From assembly GCA_021847535.1 (NCBI GenBank), contig JAJZMR010000081.1:1-12055 (forward strand): a DNA stretch of 12,055 nucleotides. Direction: 5' to 3'. Of this stretch, positions 7,227 to 12,055 are shown in pieces (positions within the stretch are counted from its first letter, which is position 1; each line of letters starts with the position of its first letter). A program made the position numbers and the translations under genes. The notes beneath the pieces were generated by a model that ran no database searches, was not told the DNA's origin, and saw only the letters and a program-made list of their open reading frames with translations. The DNA is from a bacterium (GTDB lineage Bacteria > Babelota > Babeliae > Babelales > Babelaceae).

Positions 7227-7254
7227 ATTATCGCATATCTATTGTTTTTAGCAA
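7227..7254 (-). promoter_or_regulatory. Possible gatB promoter
   Basis: On the minus strand TTGCTA (7254-7249) precedes GATAAT (7232-7227) by 16 bases. The predicted start leaves a leader of about 32 bases before the GTG at 7188. Other AT-rich hexamers nearby could serve instead. Confidence 0.35.
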
Positions 7255-7422
7255 ACGGCATATGGGCTTAAATTTGATCTTTCTATTTGTATTTTTTTAA
7301 ATGAATTTAAGTACTTATTTGTCAATTTTTATACATATGCAATTTTTTACTTACTGTTATCAAATTATTTTAATGTATCTATTTTCCAATATTAAATAAT
7401 CCAGAGCTCATATTGGGCCGAT

Positions 7423-7451
7423 TTGTCAAAAAAATCTATATCGGTTATAAT
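7423..7451 (+). promoter_or_regulatory. Near-consensus promoter giving an almost leaderless glycosyltransferase mRNA
   Basis: TTGTCA (7423-7428) and TATAAT (7446-7451) are separated by exactly 17 bases, differing from consensus at one position. Transcription would start near 7458, only about three bases before the ATG at 7461. This rules out the in-frame upstream start at 7413, and there is no Shine-Dalgarno sequence before 7461. Confidence 0.65.
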
Positions 7452-7460
7452 CTAATTCGT

Positions 7461-8768
7461 ATGGATATATTTAATAAAAAATTCTATTTATTTATTTTTG
7501 CAGCCATTCTTGTTTTGCCTGCCTGTAGGCGTCCTAAACCCTATAAAAAAAGTGTTTTTACGGAAGAAAAGCGGGAGCAAATTTATAAAAAGCGTGTGAT
7601 AACGTTCACCAGTGGTGGTGGAGGTGGTCATATGTCTGCGGCCCATGCAGTTCGTTCTATATTGCAAGACCAATATGAAGTTGTTGACGTCTACCTTTTG
7701 CGTGATGTTCTCGCGCCACTTGATTTTGTACGGCAATTTTCTTTTGAATATTCGTCTGCTGAAGATTTATATAATTATTTCATAACAAATAGGTATATCT
7801 GGTTTACTAATACGCTTTGTTCTTATGGTAAATATAACATGCCGCGCAAGGATAAGCGTATGCAACAGCTGATTTCAGACTTTCTTGATATTAATAAGCC
7901 AGATCTCATGATCTCTGTTATACCTGTTGTTAATTATTCATTGCTTGCAGTTGCAGAAAAAAAAGGTATTCCACTTATTATTGTGCCTACCGACCTTGAT
8001 AATAGTATGTTTGTTATCGGAATGGAAAAGTCGAACCTTCATTATCCATTATATCGCTATATAAGTCCTTTTGATCATCTTGGAATATTAAAAATTATTG
8101 AATCTGGTGGGATTCCTAAGCAAAACTTGGTTGTTGGAGGATTTCCTATACGGGAAGAGTTTTTTGTAAAAAAGAACATTAAAAAACTTAAAAATGATTT
8201 TGGAATACCCCTTAATAAGCCTGTCATAACGGTGCTGATGGGCGCAGCAGGATCATCATCAACATATGATTATGTGAAAAAACTTTCGCATAGTAAGCAT
8301 GCCTTACATGTCATTGTTTGTCTTGGGCGTAACGAAGCTTTGCGTAAGAAAATTGAAAAAATTCGACTCCCCTACAATGTAACGCTTTCTATCATAGGTT
8401 TTACTGACCAGATGCCTGATATTATGGCGATGTCAGATTTACTTATAACAAAGTGTGGCACGGTGAGTGTTATGGAAGCGGTCCATGCCCAGGTTCCGGT
8501 GCTTCTTGATTGCACGGCGCGTGCCGTAATGTGGGAGGCATTCAATGTCAAATTCATTACAGAAAATGGATTTGGCCTTGCAGTAAATAACTTATCGGAG
8601 CTTGATTACCTGATCGACAAAGTTCTGGTTGATCGAGATTTTTATGGGCAATGTAAACTTAATCTGAAAAAATTCGAAAAGCCACGGTTTTCTACCATTC
8701 TTAAGGATCTTGTTGCGAAACTTTTACAAGATGCAAAAAACTATACAGTTGATATAACTGTTCAATAA
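7461..8768 (+). CDS. GT28/MGDG-synthase-like glycosyltransferase with lipoprotein signal
   Basis: The 435-residue protein is a GT-B fold glycosyltransferase of the MurG/monogalactosyldiacylglycerol-synthase type, which moves sugar from a nucleotide donor to a lipid acceptor. The N-terminal half has the glycine loop SGGGGGHMSAAHAV (51-64). GFPIREEFF (217-225) links to a C-terminal donor domain with VLMGAAGSSS (258-267), GFTDQMPDIMAMSDLLITK (313-331) and CGTVSVMEAV (332-341). The usual KPGG of the family reads KCGT here. Residues 1-22 look like a type II signal peptide ending in LPAC, with Cys22 as the lipidation site. That is odd for an enzyme using cytosolic nucleotide sugars; the segment may serve as a membrane anchor instead. 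The start at 7461 follows from the promoter position. It could make a glycolipid, but donor and acceptor cannot be read from sequence. Confidence 0.8.
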   Translation: MDIFNKKFYLFIFAAILVLPACRRPKPYKKSVFTEEKREQIYKKRVITFTSGGGGGHMSAAHAVRSILQDQYEVVDVYLLRDVLAPLDFVRQFSFEYSSAEDLYNYFITNRYIWFTNTLCSYGKYNMPRKDKRMQQLISDFLDINKPDLMISVIPVVNYSLLAVAEKKGIPLIIVPTDLDNSMFVIGMEKSNLHYPLYRYISPFDHLGILKIIESGGIPKQNLVVGGFPIREEFFVKKNIKKLKNDFGIPLNKPVITVLMGAAGSSSTYDYVKKLSHSKHALHVIVCLGRNEALRKKIEKIRLPYNVTLSIIGFTDQMPDIMAMSDLLITKCGTVSVMEAVHAQVPVLLDCTARAVMWEAFNVKFITENGFGLAVNNLSELDYLIDKVLVDRDFYGQCKLNLKKFEKPRFSTILKDLVAKLLQDAKNYTVDITVQ

Positions 8769-8771
8769 CTG

Positions 8772-10304
8772 CTATTCAAGCGTAAATCTTTTCTGTTCGG
8801 CATATTCGGTTGTCGCAAGTGTTATTTTACAATTAAATTGTTTTTCAAGCGCGAGTAATGCATTGTATTGGTAATGAGTCAGATAGTTAAAAACCTGCAC
8901 ATGTACCGAAAGCGTTATAAGATGAGGTAATTTTTTTGCGCGAAGTTCTTCTTCAAGATGGCGCAAAATAGTATAACTTTCAGTTTCAAGAGATTTTACC
9001 ATTCCCAAGCCGTGACACTCCGAGCACTCACGCATAAGTTGCTGTCCAAGCGTTTTACCAGACCGCTTGCGTGTCATTTGGACAAGGCCAAATTCAGAAA
9101 CACGTAAAACAACAGATTGAAATTTATCCCGTTCTTTGAGTGTTTTTTCTAAGAACTTAAAAAGACGCTGTCTGTTTTGATGTATAGCCATATCTATAAA
9201 ATCGATAACGATAAGCCCGCCAATATTGCGTAGCCGCAATTGTCTGACAACCTCTTGGGCAGCCTCGAGATTTATTTTTAGGATAGTATCTTCAAGGCTT
9301 GTTTTACCTGTGTAACGACCACTATTAACATCTATGACCGTCATTGCTTCGGTGCTTTCGATAATAATAGAGCCCCCTGAATCAAGATGTACTTTTTTGT
9401 GCAAAGCTGCTTCTATTTGTTTTTCAACGTCAAAGTACTTAAAAAGGGAAACATCGCCTTCATAGAGCTTAACTATGCGTGCGTATTCAGGAGCGCTATT
9501 TTTAACAAACTTATACACGCTCTGTTGAACTTGCTTACTATCGCATATAATTGCCTCAACATCTTTATCAAGATGATCTCGTACAATTTGAAGATGCATT
9601 TCAATGTCTTCGTAAACCTTTTGCCCTGGATCGGCTTTTTGATAACGATTAGATATTTCATGCCATGTGTCAACTAAATAATTGAGATCTTGTATAATAT
9701 CATTGGCCTCTTGTCCATCACTGGTTGTCCTAATAATAGCCCCCATTCCCTTGGGAAGATGGCTCAAAAGAAGCTCTTTTAATCGTTGACGCTCTTCGCG
9801 CTGTTCTATTTTTTTGGATATTCCAATACGAGGGATATTCGGCATCAGTACAATAAAACGCCCAGGGAGGGTAAAACAGGTTGAAAGCTTGGCGCCCTTT
9901 TCATTAATAGGCTCTTTGATAACCTGAACTAAAATATGCTCGCCCTCTTTGAATATTTTATCAATACTGATCGGTTTTGATAATGATTCTGCAGAGTAAG
10001 CGGTCGTTGTTTCATCAATTTCATCATCATGCGGTGTGTCTTGATATGCATCAGGCTCACCTAGTCGCTTGATCGCTAATTCACGATCAATTTCAGAAAT
10101 GTGCAAAAAACCAGCACGTTCCTGGCCTATATCTACAAAGGCCGTCTGTATGCCGGGCAATAAGCGCGTTACGGTTCCCTTAAAATAACAGCGTTCAAGA
10201 TTATTACTTGTCAGTGTGTCGAAATAGATATTTTGCAAAAGGTCGTGGCGCATAATGGCTATACGTTTTTGCCAAAGCGCATCATTAATTAAAATTTTTT
10301 TCAT
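8772..10304 (-). CDS. rng: Ribonuclease E/G family endoribonuclease
   Basis: This single-strand-specific endonuclease would cleave mRNA and rRNA precursors in the cytoplasm, preferring 5'-monophosphate ends. The S1 RNA-binding domain (about 36-140) includes FVDIGQERAGFLHISEI and is interrupted by an acidic stretch (about 74-115) some 25 residues longer than in E. coli RNase E. Next come the 5'-sensor region with IRTTSDG (191-197) and the DNase-I-like catalytic domain. Asp325 (DVNSGR) and Asp368 (VIDFIDM) are 43 residues apart, exactly as I recall for Asp303/Asp346 of E. coli RNase E. The zinc-link is C427-x-x-C430. There is no long C-terminal degradosome scaffold, so 510 residues fits RNase G-like enzymes. 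The ATG at 10304 has a weak GGAA site. The stop is 3 bases from that of the convergent glycosyltransferase gene. Confidence 0.93.
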   Translation of the reverse strand: MKKILINDALWQKRIAIMRHDLLQNIYFDTLTSNNLERCYFKGTVTRLLPGIQTAFVDIGQERAGFLHISEIDRELAIKRLGEPDAYQDTPHDDEIDETTTAYSAESLSKPISIDKIFKEGEHILVQVIKEPINEKGAKLSTCFTLPGRFIVLMPNIPRIGISKKIEQREERQRLKELLLSHLPKGMGAIIRTTSDGQEANDIIQDLNYLVDTWHEISNRYQKADPGQKVYEDIEMHLQIVRDHLDKDVEAIICDSKQVQQSVYKFVKNSAPEYARIVKLYEGDVSLFKYFDVEKQIEAALHKKVHLDSGGSIIIESTEAMTVIDVNSGRYTGKTSLEDTILKINLEAAQEVVRQLRLRNIGGLIVIDFIDMAIHQNRQRLFKFLEKTLKERDKFQSVVLRVSEFGLVQMTRKRSGKTLGQQLMRECSECHGLGMVKSLETESYTILRHLEEELRAKKLPHLITLSVHVQVFNYLTHYQYNALLALEKQFNCKITLATTEYAEQKRFTLE

Positions 10305-10317
10305 ATATTTCCATACG

Positions 10318-10337
10318 TGATCACTATAAAGTGATCA
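10318..10337. promoter_or_regulatory. Perfect palindrome upstream of the ribonuclease gene
   Basis: TGATCACT (10318-10325) and AGTGATCA (10330-10337) are exact inverted repeats around ATAA. The centre is about 23 bases before the ribonuclease ATG and between its likely -10 region and start codon. It could be an operator for a dimeric regulator, or fold as an 8-bp hairpin in the 5' leader of the ribonuclease mRNA. Confidence 0.5.
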
Positions 10338-10355
10338 ATAAATTCTTTTACTTAT

Positions 10356-10384
10356 AGTATACTATCCTATATGGAAAAGAATAA
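10356..10384 (-). promoter_or_regulatory. Weak candidate promoter of the ribonuclease gene
   Basis: The minus strand reads TATACT (10361-10356) with a poor -35, TTATTC (10384-10379), 17 bases upstream. The -10 lies within AGTATACT, which is self-complementary, so it also reads TATACT on the plus strand (10358-10363) and might serve the divergent lipoprotein gene. Confidence 0.25.
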
Positions 10385-10440
10385 GTAGAAAAGTAAAAAA
10401 AAATATGATAAAGTCTGGCAATAAGCATTTTTTCTGAATT

Positions 10441-10447
10441 AAGGAGG
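10441..10447 (+). promoter_or_regulatory. Strong Shine-Dalgarno of the Pal-like gene
   Basis: AAGGAGG lies 6 bases before the ATG at 10454. It is the best ribosome-binding site in the window and fixes that start. It suggests high expression, as is usual for Pal. Confidence 0.8.
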
Positions 10448-10453
10448 TTTTTT

Positions 10454-11068
10454 ATGAGCAATTTGAAATTTGGTGTTATTTTTGGTCTGGTGATGGTTTG
10501 TCTGGGGACTCCGGCTTGTGGTAAGAAGAAAAAAAATTATACCGTTGTTCCAGAAAATTATGTTGATAATAAGCCTATTTCTGATCAGAAGATTGTTTCC
10601 GTTTTTGATGGAGATCTTGATGCTTTTGTTATCGATGAAGACGAATCTGCTTTTGGTGCTCAAGCTGGGTTCGAATTGGTTGATGAGTCTGAGGCAGATT
10701 TACTTGCAGACCAATCACGTTATGGATTCATGCCTATCTATTTTGAGTTTGATGAAAAAACAATGAAGCCAGCTCAAACGGGCGCATTGGAAAATGATAT
10801 GGCGCGTGCAAAAAAAATGATTGCTGAGGGCAAAAGAATCAGCATCGAAGGGCATGCTTGTAAATATGCAGGGTCGCCAGAATATAATCTACAGCTTTCT
10901 GAAAAGCGTGCGCAATCTGTCTATGATTATTTTGTGAAAAATGGTATCCCGGCCAAAAAACTTTCCATTGTTGGTCGCGGAAATGAAATGTGTGTTGTGC
11001 CTCACGGAAACAAAGAGCAGCAAGCACCTAACAGACGCGTTGAATTTGTAGCGCTTGCAGTTAAGTAA
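10454..11068 (+). CDS. Pal/OmpA-family peptidoglycan-associated lipoprotein
   Basis: The 204-residue precursor has a signal peptide ending TPAC (19-22), so Cys22 should be lipidated and hold it in the outer membrane. A lysine patch and an acidic linker (about 23-90) lead to a C-terminal OmpA domain (about 92-202) that would bind peptidoglycan. Family marks are YFEFDEKTM (96-104), IEGHACKYAGSPEYN (131-145), LSEKRAQSVYDYF (148-160), the KLSIVGRGNE strand (169-178) and NRRVEFV (193-199). In typical Pal/OmpA the segment is GHTD or GHAD, and its Asp binds diaminopimelate with the Arg of LSxxRA. Here the Asp position is Cys136 and one residue is inserted, while Arg152 is kept. A second Cys180 in the loop before NRRVEF may pair with Cys136. 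No tol or ybgF genes are nearby. It converges on ung; no clear terminator is seen in the 25-base gap. Confidence 0.88.
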   Translation: MSNLKFGVIFGLVMVCLGTPACGKKKKNYTVVPENYVDNKPISDQKIVSVFDGDLDAFVIDEDESAFGAQAGFELVDESEADLLADQSRYGFMPIYFEFDEKTMKPAQTGALENDMARAKKMIAEGKRISIEGHACKYAGSPEYNLQLSEKRAQSVYDYFVKNGIPAKKLSIVGRGNEMCVVPHGNKEQQAPNRRVEFVALAVK

Positions 11069-11093
11069 GCTTGATATCACCTTATTATAAATA

Positions 11094-11795
11094 TTATAAA
11101 TTCCATGAAATCGCAGGCAGCCCATGCTTTTTTAAAAATGCATTTGCCTGCGAAAAATGGCTGCATCCTAAAAATCCTCTTACCGAAAGAGGTGACGGGT
11201 GAGCTGCTTTGAGTATAAGATGTCGCGAAAGGTCGAGCTGTGTTGTTAAATGAGCAACCTTTTTTTGGGCATAAGCACCCCAGAGCATTAAAACGGTAGG
11301 GTGCGCGCGGCCAAGAATGGCCTCTATAATATCATCGGTAAATATTTCCCATCCCTTGCCTGCATGGCTTGCAGGTTTGCCTGCTTCGACAGTCAGGAGG
11401 GCGTTCAATAAAAGGACACCCTGGTCTGCCCACGCGGTAAGATTACCTGTTTGAGGCTGAGTTGCTGCGATATCACGCTTGAGTTCTTTAAAAATATTTT
11501 TAAGTGATGGAGGTAGCGGCATGCCTTGCGGTACACTAAAGCTTAGTCCATGGGCTTGCCCTGGCCCGTGGTAAGGGTCTTGTCCAACAATAACAACGCT
11601 TACACGATCAAAGGGAGTCGCCCGTAATGCTGCTAGAATATTCTGTTTGGCTGGATATATGGTAGCCCCTTGTGTTTCACGCTCTTGCAGAAAAGCGATA
11701 AGCCTTTCAATTTCTGGCTTGCTGCACGTAGATAGTAAGGGGGCTTGCCATAAAGAGGGCAGGGCGGAAAAGAATTGTTTTTGTCTGGGTGTCAT
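11094..11795 (-). CDS. ung: Uracil-DNA glycosylase, family 1
   Basis: Ung removes uracil from DNA, arising from cytosine deamination or dUMP misincorporation, and starts base-excision repair. The 233-residue sequence has the water-activating loop GQDPYHGPGQAHGLSFSV (71-88, Asp73), the Pro-rich loop PLPPSLKNIFKEL, the uracil-binding GVLLLNALLTV (126-136, Asn131), LMLWGAYAQKK (169-179) and the leucine/minor-groove loop HPSPLS (199-204, His199). It is close in length to E. coli Ung (229) and shows no missing residue. The ATG at 11795 matches the family N-terminus but has no good Shine-Dalgarno. A near-consensus promoter lies about 40 bases upstream. The gene is a little less AT-rich in codon choice than the membrane genes. 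Confidence 0.97.
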   Translation of the reverse strand: MTPRQKQFFSALPSLWQAPLLSTCSKPEIERLIAFLQERETQGATIYPAKQNILAALRATPFDRVSVVIVGQDPYHGPGQAHGLSFSVPQGMPLPPSLKNIFKELKRDIAATQPQTGNLTAWADQGVLLLNALLTVEAGKPASHAGKGWEIFTDDIIEAILGRAHPTVLMLWGAYAQKKVAHLTTQLDLSRHLILKAAHPSPLSVRGFLGCSHFSQANAFLKKHGLPAISWNL

Positions 11796-11833
11796 GGGTG
11801 GAAAAAAATAAGATTGTTTCTTATACTTAAGAG

Positions 11834-11862
11834 ATTGTACGTTTAATTCAAAACCGTGTCAA
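11834..11862 (-). promoter_or_regulatory. Near-consensus sigma-70 promoter of ung
   Basis: On the minus strand a perfect TTGACA (11862-11857) is 17 bases from TACAAT (11839-11834). The predicted transcript starts near 11827 and has a leader of about 31 bases. This is one of the two best promoters in the window. Confidence 0.7.
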
Positions 11863-11875
11863 AAGTGAATGTCTG

Positions 11876-12055
11876 ATGTATAAAAAATTATCGCTCTTAT
11901 TTTTATTAACTTATATGGTCGTGCTGTTGCCTATTTCAAATGATGATGGTCTGCCACCTGAATTTGACAAAGCTATTGCTTGGGCAGCTGTTGGGTGTGT
12001 GGCAGTCTATTTGTCGAGTTATCAACTCGGGCACTATCTAGGAGAGATCATGTAT
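11876..12055 (+). CDS. N-terminal part of an unidentified membrane or exported protein
   Basis: An ATG at 11876 opens a frame that continues for 60 codons to the window edge without a stop. Residues 4-20 (KLSLLFLLTYMVVLLPI) form a signal peptide or first membrane segment. A polar stretch (NDDGLPPEFDK) follows, then a second hydrophobic segment (about 33-52) ending in GHYLGEIMY. I do not recognise the family. The start is preceded only by a weak purine run (AAAAGTGA). A competing ATG at 11870 opens a frame of four codons. The gene is divergent from ung, and its promoter would have to overlap that of ung. Confidence 0.55.
   Translation, partial: MYKKLSLLFLLTYMVVLLPISNDDGLPPEFDKAIAWAAVGCVAVYLSSYQLGHYLGEIMY

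Noticed and set aside
7413-7460. Earlier in-frame start for the glycosyltransferase
   Set aside because: The stretch contains the TTGTCA-17-TATAAT promoter and lacks a Shine-Dalgarno, and the lipoprotein-type signal begins at 7461.
7189-7460. Possible small RNA or tRNA in the 272-base gap
   Set aside because: I found no cloverleaf, no stable stem and no terminator; the region is simple AT-rich DNA carrying two divergent promoters.
9387-9677. Open frames overlapping the ribonuclease catalytic region
   Set aside because: They are shadow frames of a strongly conserved coding sequence.

Overview
The window is AT-rich bacterial DNA with compact genes. The aspartyl-tRNA synthetase, GatB, RNase E/G-type ribonuclease, Pal-like lipoprotein and uracil-DNA glycosylase show a Gram-negative-type bacterium with a peptidoglycan/outer-membrane envelope. 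Exported proteins of eukaryote-like type (a PPP-family phosphatase), a lipoprotein-like glycosyltransferase and a low-GC genome suggest a host-associated lineage. My best guess is the Dependentiae (TM6) phylum, but this is inference from style and was not tested by any search.

Layout. The left edge (1-123) is the 3' end of an IS5-family insertion sequence. Next is a tiny exported cysteine-rich, metallothionein-like peptide (215-421), closed by a clear terminator and converging on an exported PPP-type metallophosphatase (494-1909, minus). Divergent from the phosphatase is a pair of tandem paralogous multi-membrane proteins: 1996-2901 is intact, and 3112-3900 is split by two mutually compensating homopolymer frameshifts. 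The aspS gene (3965-5743) and gatB (5740-7188, minus) then meet tail to tail with overlapping stop codons. A GT28/MGDG-synthase-like glycosyltransferase with a lipoprotein signal (7461-8768) has a near-consensus promoter placed so that its mRNA would be almost leaderless. It converges on an RNase E/G gene (8772-10304, minus). A divergent regulatory region with a perfect palindrome separates that gene from a Pal/OmpA-type lipoprotein (10454-11068). This converges on ung (11094-11795, minus), and a truncated membrane protein runs off the right edge (11876-12055).

How the genes relate. Apart from the two membrane paralogs (and possibly aspS behind them), neighbours alternate in strand, so nearly every gene needs its own promoter; plausible ones can be seen for most. 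Functionally there are two themes. One is information processing: AspRS and GatB, which can cooperate in indirect Asn-tRNA synthesis, plus RNA turnover and uracil repair. The other is envelope or secreted proteins: metallothionein-like peptide, phosphatase, membrane paralogs, glycosyltransferase, Pal. No tRNA, rRNA or CRISPR array was seen, and no gene-free stretch exceeds 300 bases. The longest gaps are 7189-7460, holding two divergent promoters, and 2902-3111, holding a potential leader hairpin.
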